This document shows positions 13,207-21,163 of a stretch of 22,212 bases of DNA, piece by piece. Below the pieces are notes generated by a model that worked only from the letters and a program-made list of their open reading frames with translations, made no database searches and was not told the origin of the DNA. The position numbers and the translations under genes were made by a program. Origin of the DNA: an uncultured Oscillospiraceae bacterium (lineage in GTDB: Bacteria > Bacillota > Clostridia > Oscillospirales > Acutalibacteraceae); assembly GCA_900542375.1 (NCBI GenBank), contig UQNI01000032.1:1-22212 (forward strand), read 5' to 3'. Numbering within the stretch: the stretch's first letter is position 1; each line of letters opens with the position of its first letter.

Positions 13207-14139
13207 TTATTTATTCAATCGGATAACTTCTTTTACGGCGGAAACAATGTCCTTTGCCGTCATATGATATTCCTCTTTTAGGAAAGGCATTTTTCCCACT
13301 TGGCCGAATCTATCCTTAACGCCCACAGCTCTGAGCGGAACAGGATATTCTTCCATCAATACCTCACAGACAGCGGAAGTCAAACCGCCAATCACATTGT
13401 GATTTTCTGCAACAACCACTGCGCCTGTTTTCTTTGCGGAAGCTACCACAGCGTCGCGGTCGATTGGTTTTATGGTGTGAATGTTGATAATTTCAGCATC
13501 AATGCCCTCTTGTTTCAAAATTTCGTTTGCTTTCATGGTTTCCTGTACCATAATGCCGCTGCAGAAAATGGTAACTGCAGTACCTTCCTGAATACAGTCT
13601 GCTCCAAACAAATCAAATTTGTAATTGGCGTCGGTAAACACATCATCAATGGTTTTACGGAACATACGGATATATACAGGTCCTTCATAAGCAACAATTT
13701 GGGGCAGCGCCTGTTTGAACTGGGCAACGTCCACAGGCTCGTAAATCACCAATTCGGGAATGGAGCGAAGTACACCGATGTCTTCCATACTCATGTGAGT
13801 ACCGCCGTTAAACTCTGCGGAAATACCCGGGTCACTGCCGATGATTTTTACGTTTTGCTTTGCATAGGCAATGGAAATTGCAATTTGGTCGCAAATTCTG
13901 CGGGAAGCAAACGGAGTAAAGGAAGTAATAAACGGAATAAAACCGTAACTGCTCATACCCGCGGCAACACTTGCCATATTTTGCTCTGCAATACCAACAT
14001 CAATTGCACGTTCCGGATATTTTTTTCTCAGAGGGAACGTACCGTTTGGTTTTGCAAGGTCGGCGTCAATGACAACAATATTTTCGTTTTCTGCCATCAT
14101 TTCATCTAAACATTCACATAAAGCTTGACGCATTTCCAT
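13207..14139 (-). CDS. transketolase, C-terminal subunit
   Basis: This is the pyrimidine-binding half of a two-subunit transketolase, which moves two-carbon units between sugar phosphates in the non-oxidative pentose phosphate pathway. The start chosen is ATG 14137-14139 (MEMRQALCEC), ten bases after AGGGGG; a TTG upstream overlaps the previous gene without need. The length is 310 residues. The catalytic glutamate lies in DVGIAEQNMASVAAGM. The pyrimidine-domain core includes FITSFTPFASRRICDQI and GGTHMSMEDIGVLRSIP. The C-terminal domain (about 190-310) follows with VVAENHNVIGGLTSAV. It lies four bases after the stop of the N-terminal subunit, so the two are made together. A DXP synthase is excluded by the length and the split. 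Confidence 0.93.
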   Translation of the reverse strand: MEMRQALCECLDEMMAENENIVVIDADLAKPNGTFPLRKKYPERAIDVGIAEQNMASVAAGMSSYGFIPFITSFTPFASRRICDQIAISIAYAKQNVKIIGSDPGISAEFNGGTHMSMEDIGVLRSIPELVIYEPVDVAQFKQALPQIVAYEGPVYIRMFRKTIDDVFTDANYKFDLFGADCIQEGTAVTIFCSGIMVQETMKANEILKQEGIDAEIINIHTIKPIDRDAVVASAKKTGAVVVAENHNVIGGLTSAVCEVLMEEYPVPLRAVGVKDRFGQVGKMPFLKEEYHMTAKDIVSAVKEVIRLNK

Positions 14140-14143
14140 ACTC

Positions 14144-14956
14144 TTATTCCCCCCTGATTTCTGCAATTGCAGCTTCCATTTGTTCTTTTGTCATAGGAAT
14201 ACTGTGATTTCCAAAGCCCATTTCTTCGATGAACTTTACACCTTTTCCTTTTACCGTGTTCAAAATAATCATACTTGGCTTGTCTGCTTGTTTTGCCTCT
14301 GTAATGGCAGCGTCAATGGCTGCAAGGTCATGACCGTCTTCCAGCTCTATGGTATGCCAGCCGAATGCACGCCACTTTGCGCCAAGGTCGGCAATATCGC
14401 AAATATCGCTGACATCGCCGTCAATTTGCATGTTGTTATAATCGGTAAACGCAATCACATTGCTCAATTTTTGTTGTGCACCAAACATGGCAGCTTCCCA
14501 AATTTGTCCTTCCTGACTTTCACCATCGCCAATAATAGTGTAGATGGTAGCGCCGTCCTTACGGATTTTGGAAGCCAGTGCAATACCCATTGCGCAGGAA
14601 AAGCCTTGTCCCAAGGAACCTGTGGTCATATCAATACCGGGTGTACGGTTCATATCGCAGTGGCTTGGCAAATTGGTGCCGGATTGGTTCAATGTCAGCA
14701 GCCAGCTTTTGTCAAAATATCCTTTACGGGCAAGCATTGCATATACTGCAGGGCCGCTGTGTCCTTTTGAAACAATCAGACGGTCTCTGCCTTCCATTTT
14801 TGGATTTTTAGGGTCAATGTTCATGTGTTTTTCGTAAAGCACCACCAGCAAATCCACAATGGATAAACTGCCCCCAATATGCCCTACGCCCAAAGTTCCG
14901 ATGGTTGTAACAACGTCAGCACGAACATCGGCGCAAATTTGTTTTAAATCTTCCAT
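14144..14956 (-). CDS. transketolase, N-terminal subunit
   Basis: This is the diphosphate-binding half of the split transketolase. The start chosen is ATG 14954-14956 (MEDLKQICADVRADVV), six bases after GGGAGG. An upstream ATG at 15016 would translate a leader hairpin and has no ribosome-binding site. The length is 270 residues. Motifs are GHIGGSLSIVDLLVVLYEKH, SHCDMNRTPGIDMTTGSLGQ, and the thiamine diphosphate/Mg motif GDGESQEGQIWEAAMFGAQQ ending in DYNNMQIDG. A VKGKGV loop lies near the C-terminus. It forms an operon with the C-terminal subunit. Split transketolases are common in anaerobic Firmicutes and Archaea. Confidence 0.94.
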   Translation of the reverse strand: MEDLKQICADVRADVVTTIGTLGVGHIGGSLSIVDLLVVLYEKHMNIDPKNPKMEGRDRLIVSKGHSGPAVYAMLARKGYFDKSWLLTLNQSGTNLPSHCDMNRTPGIDMTTGSLGQGFSCAMGIALASKIRKDGATIYTIIGDGESQEGQIWEAAMFGAQQKLSNVIAFTDYNNMQIDGDVSDICDIADLGAKWRAFGWHTIELEDGHDLAAIDAAITEAKQADKPSMIILNTVKGKGVKFIEEMGFGNHSIPMTKEQMEAAIAEIRGE

Positions 14957-14976
14957 TTTTACCTCCCGTAAACAAT

Positions 14977-15000
14977 GACATATCTTAAAACAGATATGTC
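14977..15000 (-). promoter_or_regulatory. leader hairpin before the transketolase operon
   Basis: GACATATCT and AGATATGTC are perfect 9-bp arms around a 6-base loop, about 10 bases upstream of the ribosome-binding site. It may be an operator or an mRNA stability stem. Confidence 0.45.
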
Positions 15001-15059
15001 TTTTCTTTTCCATCACTTTTCTTGTTGTTCATGTGGATTCCTACATGTTTCTTATTTTT

Positions 15060-15088
15060 ATTATACTGTATCCCTATTGGAAAATCAA
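15060..15088 (-). promoter_or_regulatory. promoter of the transketolase operon
   Basis: Minus strand TTGATT (15083-15088), 17 bases, TATAAT (15060-15065). The leader is about 95 nt. Confidence 0.75.
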
Positions 15089-15212
15089 ACCGAAGGCATG
15101 ACTAAAATATTGTATCTGTACCGTTATTTTATCATCATTTCTACCAAATCATACTAGAAATGTCTGTAAAAACAAATCGTGTCACAAATGGGATACCGTA
15201 TAAACACTTCAT

Positions 15213-16958
15213 TTATGCGTTTGCAAATTGACTGTGATACAGTTTTGCATAAAAACCGTTGCGTGAAAGCAGGGTTTGGTGATTGCCCTGTTCAATAATT
15301 TTGCCTTGTTCCATGACCAAAATGGTGGTGGCATTCTGTATGGTGGACAAACGGTGCGCTACAATAAAGCTGGTTCTGCCCTCCATGATGTTTTGGAATG
15401 CCGCCTGCACTTTTAATTCTGTTCTGGTATCAATGCTGCTGGTTGCTTCATCTAAAATCAGCATCGGCGGATTGACCAACATCACCCTTGCAATACAAAG
15501 CAGCTGTTTTTGCCCCTGCGAAAGGTTGCCGCCGTCTTCTGCTATGACGGTATCGTAACCGTTTGGCATTTGCATAATAAAGCTGTCTGCAAATGCTGCC
15601 TTTGCCGCCGCAATCACTTCTTCGTCTGTTGCATTGGGCTTGCCGTACGCGATATTGTCCCGTATGGTTCCGTGGTACAACCAGGTATCTTGCAGCACCA
15701 TACCGAATTGACTTCTTAAACTGTCCTTTGTCATGGCGGTTGTGGGAATACCGTCAATGGAAATCGTTCCTGAATTTGCATCATAAAACCGCATGAGCAA
15801 ATTGATAAAGGTGGTTTTTCCGCATCCCGTAGGACCTACAATGGCAACTCTGTCACCCGGATGGACGTGCAGATTAAAATCTTCTATCAGCTTGGTATCG
15901 GGCGAATAGGAAAAGGATAAATGAGAAATATCCACTTCTCCTTTGCAGTGACTGAACGCAATGGCGTCCGGCGCATCTGCCGGTTCCGATGTTTCGTCCA
16001 ATACTTCAAACAGACGCTCGGCAGAAGCGAATGCGGTTTGAATCTGGGTAATCACGCCCGTTACTTCGTTAAACGGTTTTGTGTATTGGTTGGCATACGT
16101 TAAAAACGAGGTAATACCGCCGATGGATATGGAAACGGGAACGCCTGTGATAGCACAAACGGAACCCACGACTACAACGGCGGCATACACAAGATTGTTT
16201 ACAAACCGTGTGGACGGATTGGACAAAGCGGAATAAAACTGTGCCTTTTGTCCATAGATGCGCAGCTGTTCGTTGATTTCCCGAAAATCACGGAACGCGC
16301 GGTCTTCATAATGGAAAGTTTTGACCAGTTTTTGATTTCCCACCAATTCTTCCACATGACCGCTGAGCTGTCCTTGAATTGCCTGCTGTTTGACGAACAT
16401 TTTATGGGACAGCTTTGCGATAAAGGCTGCAACAAAAATGGACAACGGTGTAATCAGTACCACAACCAAGGTAATCAGCGGACTGATGGTCAGCATAAAT
16501 ATAATGGTGCCCACAATGGTAACAATACCCGTAAAAAACTGAGTAAAACCTTGAAGCAAACCGTCGGCTACCTGGTCCACATCGTTCACCAAACGGCTGA
16601 TGATGTCTCCATGGGCATGACCGTCCAAATATTTCAGCGGCATGGTATTCAATTTTTGATACGTTTGTACACGCATATCCTGTGTCGTAAGATACGTCAA
16701 TTTATGAATGCAGTATGCCATAATCCATTGAAAGACCGTAGAAACCACAATGGTTGCGGACAAAATACAAATGGTCTGTAAAATGGCAATATGGTCAACA
16801 TTGCGGTAACCAATCATGTAATCTACAGCCTGACCCACGAGAATCGGCCCGTACAGCGTCAGTGAGATTTGAATGACTGCACTGACAATAGCCGCAATGA
16901 AAAAGCGATTGTACGGTTTGCAATAGCTCATTACCCGCTTTAAGATAGAAAACTTCAT
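15213..16958 (-). CDS. ABC exporter half-transporter, subunit with canonical ATPase motifs
   Basis: This is the second gene of a two-gene ABC exporter (multidrug/lipid type). The start chosen is ATG 16956-16958 (MKFSILKRVMSYCKPYNRFF), six bases after AAGGGGGTG and 25 bp from the stop of the upstream partner. The length is 581 residues: six membrane helices (about 15-310), then an ATPase domain. Walker A is GPTGCGKTT, the signature is LSQGQKQLLCIARV, Walker B with catalytic glutamate is MLILDEATSSID, and the switch histidine is in IVAHRLSTIQ. The signature is the altered LSQGQ form. In heterodimeric exporters such as TM287/TM288, this subunit supplies the working Walker motifs while its altered signature faces the degenerate site. 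Substrate unknown. Confidence 0.92.
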   Translation of the reverse strand: MKFSILKRVMSYCKPYNRFFIAAIVSAVIQISLTLYGPILVGQAVDYMIGYRNVDHIAILQTICILSATIVVSTVFQWIMAYCIHKLTYLTTQDMRVQTYQKLNTMPLKYLDGHAHGDIISRLVNDVDQVADGLLQGFTQFFTGIVTIVGTIIFMLTISPLITLVVVLITPLSIFVAAFIAKLSHKMFVKQQAIQGQLSGHVEELVGNQKLVKTFHYEDRAFRDFREINEQLRIYGQKAQFYSALSNPSTRFVNNLVYAAVVVVGSVCAITGVPVSISIGGITSFLTYANQYTKPFNEVTGVITQIQTAFASAERLFEVLDETSEPADAPDAIAFSHCKGEVDISHLSFSYSPDTKLIEDFNLHVHPGDRVAIVGPTGCGKTTFINLLMRFYDANSGTISIDGIPTTAMTKDSLRSQFGMVLQDTWLYHGTIRDNIAYGKPNATDEEVIAAAKAAFADSFIMQMPNGYDTVIAEDGGNLSQGQKQLLCIARVMLVNPPMLILDEATSSIDTRTELKVQAAFQNIMEGRTSFIVAHRLSTIQNATTILVMEQGKIIEQGNHQTLLSRNGFYAKLYHSQFANA

Positions 16959-16983
16959 ACTCTGCACCCCCTTTGATATGGTT

Positions 16984-18723
16984 TCATTCCAGTTCATCCT
17001 CACGCATTTGAGATAAGCAAATCTCTTTATAGATGGGACATGTGTTTAAAAGCTCCCGATGGGTGCCGATTCCCATCACATGCCCTTGGTCCAATACAAT
17101 AATTTTATCTGCATTGCGAATGCTGTTTGCCCTTTGTGATACGATAATCACCGTCATATTCTGTGTTTCTCTTGCAATTGCCATACGCAATTTTGCATCT
17201 GTGGCGTAGTCCAACGCACTGGCACTATCGTCCAAAATCAAAATCTTCGGCTGTCCCACCAATGCGCGGGCAATGGTCAGACGCTGTCTTTGTCCGCCGG
17301 AAAAATTGGCTCCGCCTTGACTTACTTCTGTTTGCAAACCTTTTGGCAGCCTGCTGACAAATTCCTCCGCCTGTGCAATGCGCAGCGCCTGTTCCATTTG
17401 TTCTTTGGTAGCATGTTCGTTTCCCCATTTTAAATTACTTTCAATGGTTCCCGTAAACAAAACAGCACGCTGCGGCACTACGCCGATTTGCTCTCTTAAT
17501 TGTTCAAAGGAGTATTGTTTGATATCAATACCGTCCATGTAAATCGTACCCTGCGTTGGGTCGTAAAAGCGTGGAATCAAAGCGGCAACAGTGGATTTTC
17601 CTGAACCTGTACCGCCGATGATTCCCACCGTTTCACCCGGATAAATTTCTGCGGACAAGTCGTACAATGCGCTTTGATGCGCCTGCATATCGTAGGCAAA
17701 TGATACATGGTCAAACAAAATTTTCGGCGTTTTGCCGTCTGTTTTTACTTCTATTTTTTGTGTGGTTTGCTCCGTCACCGCAGGTTGGGTATCCAAAATC
17801 TCGTTAACTCTGGAAGCGGATGCCGCCGCTTTTGTAAAAGTAACCACCAAATTTGCCACCACGATGAGTGCAAGCAATGTTTGCGTCATATAGTTCACAA
17901 GGGCTATGACATTGCCCTGACTGACGCCTCCGTTGTCTACACGGTATCCGCCAAACCATAAAATGGCCACAACAGCCAGATTCATAACGGCATATGTCAA
18001 CGGATTGAGCAACGCCGTTAATTTACCCACACCAATTGCCGTTTCCGTTTGCTCTGAAGCAGCTTGTTCAAATCGTTTTTGCTCCTCTTCCTGCTTGGAA
18101 AAAGCACGAATGACACGAACGCCTGACAGTCCTTCTCTGGATACCAAAGAAATTCGGTCCAGCTTTTTTTGCGCCTTTTTATAAAACGGTACGGAACGAG
18201 ACATGACCATGTACAAAATCAGCGCAATGACAGGCGTTGCCACCAGCAAAATCAGCCCCAATTTCCAGTCGATTAACATGGCGGCAATGACAGCGCCGAT
18301 TGCCAAAAATGGTGCTCGGATGACCAAACGAATGAGCAGCGCCACCGCCTGCTGTAACTGATTCACATCATTGGTAATACGTGTGATTAAAGACGGTGTA
18401 CCAAAGCGGTCAATTTCCGCATGAGAAAAGGTATTGATTTTTTCATACATTTGATTGCGTACCGCAGTGCCAAAGCCCAACGAAGCGATGGAGGCGAATT
18501 TTTGACAAATCAATGCACTGCCTAAACCAACCGCACCTAAACCAATTAATACGCCGCCCATATGCCAGACATACGTTAAATCGCCCTGCCGCACGCCTTT
18601 ATCTATGATTAAGGATGTAACAATGGGAACAATCAATTCAAATACAGCTTCTATCAGTTTAAAAATGGGTCCCAGAATCACATAAATACGATATTTTTTT
18701 AAATATGGAAGAAAACGGAACAT
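16984..18723 (-). CDS. ABC exporter half-transporter, subunit with degenerate ATPase site
   Basis: This is the first gene of the exporter pair. ATG 18723 follows AAGGA by about eight bases. The length is 579 residues: six membrane helices (about 15-300) and an ATPase domain. Walker A is GGTGSGKST and the signature is a normal FSGGQRQRLTIARAL. The residue after Walker B is aspartate, not glutamate (ILILDDSASALD), and the switch histidine is replaced by glutamine (VIIVSQRANSIRNA). These are the known hallmarks of the TM287/BmrC-type partner in asymmetric heterodimers, not signs of decay. It works with the 15213-16958 product. No MarR or other regulator gene lies beside the operon. Confidence 0.92.
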   Translation of the reverse strand: MFRFLPYLKKYRIYVILGPIFKLIEAVFELIVPIVTSLIIDKGVRQGDLTYVWHMGGVLIGLGAVGLGSALICQKFASIASLGFGTAVRNQMYEKINTFSHAEIDRFGTPSLITRITNDVNQLQQAVALLIRLVIRAPFLAIGAVIAAMLIDWKLGLILLVATPVIALILYMVMSRSVPFYKKAQKKLDRISLVSREGLSGVRVIRAFSKQEEEQKRFEQAASEQTETAIGVGKLTALLNPLTYAVMNLAVVAILWFGGYRVDNGGVSQGNVIALVNYMTQTLLALIVVANLVVTFTKAAASASRVNEILDTQPAVTEQTTQKIEVKTDGKTPKILFDHVSFAYDMQAHQSALYDLSAEIYPGETVGIIGGTGSGKSTVAALIPRFYDPTQGTIYMDGIDIKQYSFEQLREQIGVVPQRAVLFTGTIESNLKWGNEHATKEQMEQALRIAQAEEFVSRLPKGLQTEVSQGGANFSGGQRQRLTIARALVGQPKILILDDSASALDYATDAKLRMAIARETQNMTVIIVSQRANSIRNADKIIVLDQGHVMGIGTHRELLNTCPIYKEICLSQMREDELE

Positions 18724-18790
18724 ATCACCATTCCTTTATACGCAGTCTTTTCTGTTTAGTATACCATATTTTATCCTTTATCACTAGATA

Positions 18791-18805
18791 ATATCATATT
18801 GATAT
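18791..18805 (-). promoter_or_regulatory. dyad upstream of the ABC exporter operon
   Basis: ATATCA-TAT-TGATAT lies 68 bp before the start codon. On the minus strand TATACT (about 18758-18763) is a possible -10 but has no good -35, so a regulated or activator-dependent promoter is possible. Confidence 0.35.
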
Positions 18806-18823
18806 CGTTTGATTTTATATGGT

Positions 18824-18859
18824 AAAAACAAACAGACCTTGTTTTGAAAACAAGGTCTG
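18824..18859 (-). terminator. terminator of the 178-residue membrane protein gene
   Basis: CAGACCTTGTTTT and AAAACAAGGTCTG form a perfect 13-bp stem with a one-base centre (18833-18859). A TTTGTTTTT tract follows on the minus strand. It begins 16 bases after the stop. Confidence 0.9.
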
Positions 18860-18875
18860 TATTTCTTTATGAGAA

Positions 18876-19412
18876 TTATTCAGCTGCAAGCTGACCTTTG
18901 GGCAACACACATGCAGTTGTGCTGTACAATCTGGCCACTGTAAACAGATAGGTGGACAAACCGCCCACCACCGCGCATACAATACCTTTTAGGATAATGG
19001 CGCCTGTAAAACTCATTGGCGTGAAACCGATTCCCGAAACCAATCCCACAAAAAACGCAGGAACAATGCATGTCAAAGCCAATGTCACAACGGTCAGCAA
19101 GACCCATTTATTTTTTGGAAGAACCCTGCCTATGCTGTGATGGAATCCATTGCAAGACAGTGCGGGAGCATTTCCTTTTTTCACAGCTCTTGCAATGGTG
19201 GGATATGCAATGGCAGCCATGCACAACACCAAAATAAAGGTGGTCAGTGCAAAATCAAAATATAACGAACTTGAGAAAAAAGCACCTTCGTGTTTCATAT
19301 TCAGCAAGTAGAAAATTCCCGCATTGATTGCGCCATTAATCATACCGTTTCCAATGATGCATTTTGATAGGATATAGCGTTTCATTGTAAGTGGTCTGTG
19401 TGTTTTTTTCAT
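18876..19412 (-). CDS. 178-residue integral membrane protein of unknown function
   Basis: The start ATG 19412 has GGAG six bases upstream. The product has four probable membrane helices: about 19-37 (IIGNGMINGAINAGIFYLL), 51-74 (DFALTTFILVLCMAAIAYP), 103-128 (VLLTVVTLALTCIVPAFFVG) and 137-162 (GAIILKGIVCAVVGGLSTYL). A basic loop (ARAVKKGNAP) lies between helices 2 and 3. No transporter signature, enzyme motif or signal peptide is visible, and I did not recognise the family. It has its own consensus promoter, a leader of about 155 nt and a strong terminator, so it is a single-gene unit. It is divergent from the MgtC-family gene, with which it shares a dyad-rich control region. Confidence 0.8.
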   Translation of the reverse strand: MKKTHRPLTMKRYILSKCIIGNGMINGAINAGIFYLLNMKHEGAFFSSSLYFDFALTTFILVLCMAAIAYPTIARAVKKGNAPALSCNGFHHSIGRVLPKNKWVLLTVVTLALTCIVPAFFVGLVSGIGFTPMSFTGAIILKGIVCAVVGGLSTYLFTVARLYSTTACVLPKGQLAAE

Positions 19413-19440
19413 GATAACTCCTCTTTTCTTCCGTTTATTT

Positions 19441-19458
19441 CACCATAAAAATATGGTG
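19441..19458 (-). promoter_or_regulatory. inverted repeat in the long leader of the membrane protein gene
   Basis: CACCATA-AAAA-TATGGTG is a perfect 7-bp dyad about 30 bases before the start codon. CCATACA (19489-19495 region) and TGTATGG (near 19540) further up may also pair. No known riboswitch is recognised. Confidence 0.35.
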
Positions 19459-19575
19459 TTTGAGAATTTTCCCTTTGTACCATACAAGCTCACCATAGAT
19501 TTTCATCAAAAAAACAATGTCTAAAATTGAATTCACTGTATGGCAAACAACAGTGCTACTGTATTTCTTAATTCG

Positions 19576-19603
19576 AGTATATCACAGGAATACAAATTGT
19601 CAA
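19576..19603 (-). promoter_or_regulatory. promoter of the 178-residue membrane protein gene
   Basis: Minus strand TTGACA (19598-19603), 16 bases, TATACT (19576-19581). Confidence 0.75.
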
Positions 19604-19683
19604 TCATAAATAAAAAATAGACAAAGTTTGTTATTTTTTATACAATATGCATAGCACCAGTAATATTCTTCTAGTGTATTCCA

Positions 19684-19753
19684 AAATATTGCAAATGGTT
19701 TCTATTTGCAATATTTGACAAAAACAAGTCAAAGTTTGTGATAATTATCACAA
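19684..19753. promoter_or_regulatory. cluster of three dyads between divergent genes, including a Rex/Crp-like palindrome
   Basis: Three perfect dyads lie side by side. AAATATTGCAAAT/ATTTGCAATATTT (19684-19716) has 13-bp arms. TTTGAC/GTCAAA (19714-19733) has 6-bp arms. TTGTGATAATTATCACAA (19736-19753) is an 18-bp palindrome. The last matches 16 of 18 positions of the Rex consensus TTGTGAAWWWWTTCACAA and also fits TGTGA-N6-TCACA of Crp/Fnr proteins. TTGACA (19715-19720) and GATAAT (19740-19745), 19 bases apart, could be a second + promoter whose -10 is covered by the palindrome. Confidence 0.55.
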
Positions 19754-19817
19754 TTGTCCGGGTACTATTCTTCCCAAATTTAGACATATCACATTTTTGA
19801 TTTCTCACATAAAAACA

Positions 19818-19847
19818 TTGGCATATCCGCAAAAAATGTAGTATAAT
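19818..19847 (+). promoter_or_regulatory. promoter of the MgtC-family gene
   Basis: TTGGCA (19818-19823), 18 bases, TATAAT (19842-19847). The leader is about 22 nt, too short for an mgtC-type magnesium leader. Confidence 0.75.
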
Positions 19848-19875
19848 GTAAAAACGAAAAAGAAGGTGTATACAT

Positions 19876-20556
19876 ATGATTTTTTCCGTAGAAACGGAAC
19901 TGGAGTTTTTATTAAGAATCGTGTTGTCTATTATTTGCGGTGCCGGCATTGGTTTTGAACGGGAAACACGGCTGAAAACCGCGGGTATCCGCACACATAT
20001 TATTGTATCTTTGGGTTCTGCTCTCATGATGATTATTTCAAAATACGGATTTGGAGACGTTCTGCAGTCAAGTAACATTGGACTGGACCCTTCTCGTATT
20101 GCGGCAGGCATTGTAACGGCAGTCGGTTTTATTGGTGCAGGCGTTATCTTTGTCCGCAACCAAACTATCTCAGGCGTAACCACTGCAGCAGGTATTTGGG
20201 CAACGGTTGGAATCGGCATGGCAATCGGAAGCGGAATGTACATTATTGGTATTGTTACAACGGTTTTATTGGTGATTCTTCAACTGTTGCTGCACCGCAA
20301 CAGCAGGGTATTAAAACCGTTTGTTTCCATTCATGTCACATTGTCCGTAAAATCCAATCAAGATCCGATGGAATTGATTCATACCCTCTTCCCGGACAAA
20401 CGGGTAAAAATTATGGATATTGAAGCCCATAAAACAGATGCTGAATGTGAGGAATCCGATGTAAAATTGACGATTTTAGTACCAAATTCTTATTCTTCCT
20501 CCGATATTATGAAGATTTATCAAGCTACCCCCTATGTCAAGCATATTGATTTTTAA
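19876..20556 (+). CDS. MgtC/SapB family membrane protein
   Basis: ATG 19876 lies eight bases after GAAGGTG. The length is 226 residues. Residues about 8-145 form the MgtC domain with five membrane helices: LLRIVLSIICGAGIGFERET, RTHIIVSLGSALMMIIS, RIAAGIVTAVGFIGAGVIFV, TTAAGIWATVGIGMAIGSG and IIGIVTTVLLVILQLLL. The conserved ER-TR--AGIRTH and GAG--F stretches are present. Residues about 155-226 are a cytoplasmic C-terminal domain of the ACT-like type seen in longer MgtC proteins. Family members modulate magnesium or phosphate homeostasis and, in Salmonella, inhibit F-type ATPase; the role here is not known. It is a single-gene unit with its own promoter and terminator. Confidence 0.92.
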   Translation: MIFSVETELEFLLRIVLSIICGAGIGFERETRLKTAGIRTHIIVSLGSALMMIISKYGFGDVLQSSNIGLDPSRIAAGIVTAVGFIGAGVIFVRNQTISGVTTAAGIWATVGIGMAIGSGMYIIGIVTTVLLVILQLLLHRNSRVLKPFVSIHVTLSVKSNQDPMELIHTLFPDKRVKIMDIEAHKTDAECEESDVKLTILVPNSYSSSDIMKIYQATPYVKHIDF

Positions 20557-20571
20557 CGGAACATCGAATAT

Positions 20572-20615
20572 AAAAACGCATCCACTGCCGCTTTAAACCA
20601 TGGATGCGTTTTTTT
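20572..20615 (+). terminator. terminator of the MgtC-family gene
   Basis: AAAAACGCATCCA (20572-20584) pairs with TGGATGCGTTTTT (20601-20613), and the T-run continues to 20615. Confidence 0.92.
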
Positions 20616-21045
20616 CTGCACGGAACATGTTAACGCTCATAAAAACAAATTTTATTATTTGCAGTCTTATTGATTCATACAATTTCCCTTCTCTGTCTAT
20701 TAGAGTAAGGAACTAAATCTACACTGCGTGTATTGTCAGCGCATTCGTGATGATATATCGTTAGAAAAACAAAAAACGGATAAAGTTTTGTCATTTATAA
20801 TTCAGAATCAGATGAAATAGTTTTGTTGAAACTGAAGTCTTTTGATTTGAGCTGAAGGGTACAGTTATATAGGTAAATCACTCCAATGATAACAGCGTTA
20901 GGAAAGACAATAAAAAACCGAGTTTAATTTGAAATATATGTTGTCAATCTGTAACAGATAGAGCGAAACAAAATCATCTAAGATAGTTGGGAAAGCGTTT
21001 ATTATATAAATAGATGATAGAGATAAAGTAACCCACTTTACATAC
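20616..21045. other. 430-bp spacer with a possible gene remnant
   Basis: A + frame open from 20704 to 20820 reads NLHCVYCQRIRDDISLEKQK, then TDKVLSFIIQNQMK and a stop. It is protein-like but has no start signal and may be the tail of a decayed gene. ATCATCTA (near 20973-20980) and TAGATGAT (near 21011-21018) form an 8-bp inverted repeat. I see no intact gene and no recognised RNA. Confidence 0.4.
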
Positions 21046-21082
21046 AAAAAAGCCAATCGAGTGTATGCTCGATTGGCTTTTT
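21046..21082 (-). terminator. terminator of the YPDG-repeat surface protein gene
   Basis: AAAAAGCCAATCGAG and CTCGATTGGCTTTTT form a perfect 15-bp stem around TGTATG. It is about 80 bases beyond the stop at 21164 and is symmetric enough to act on both strands. Confidence 0.9.
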
Positions 21083-21163
21083 ATTTAATATATAGGATGA
21101 GGTTTTATGAGAAAGTACGAGAAGTAATGAGGGGTTATAAGGGAAATAAAAAGGATAAAAAAC

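Noticed and set aside
13300..14109. 269-codon + strand open frame
   Set aside because: It is an antisense shadow of the transketolase C-terminal subunit, which has clear family motifs and operon signals on the other strand. The frame is cysteine- and histidine-rich without motifs.
16248..16781. 177-codon + strand open frame
   Set aside because: It is antisense to the membrane domain of the ABC exporter and has no start signal.
16984..18723. Treating the missing catalytic Glu and switch His as pseudogene damage
   Set aside because: The frame is intact, and the same substitutions are established features of the non-canonical partner in heterodimeric ABC exporters.
19671..20243. 190-codon minus-strand frame rich in Pro and Ile
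   Set aside because: It runs antisense through the MgtC-family gene and across its promoter region. Its composition is that expected of the reverse of membrane-helix codons.
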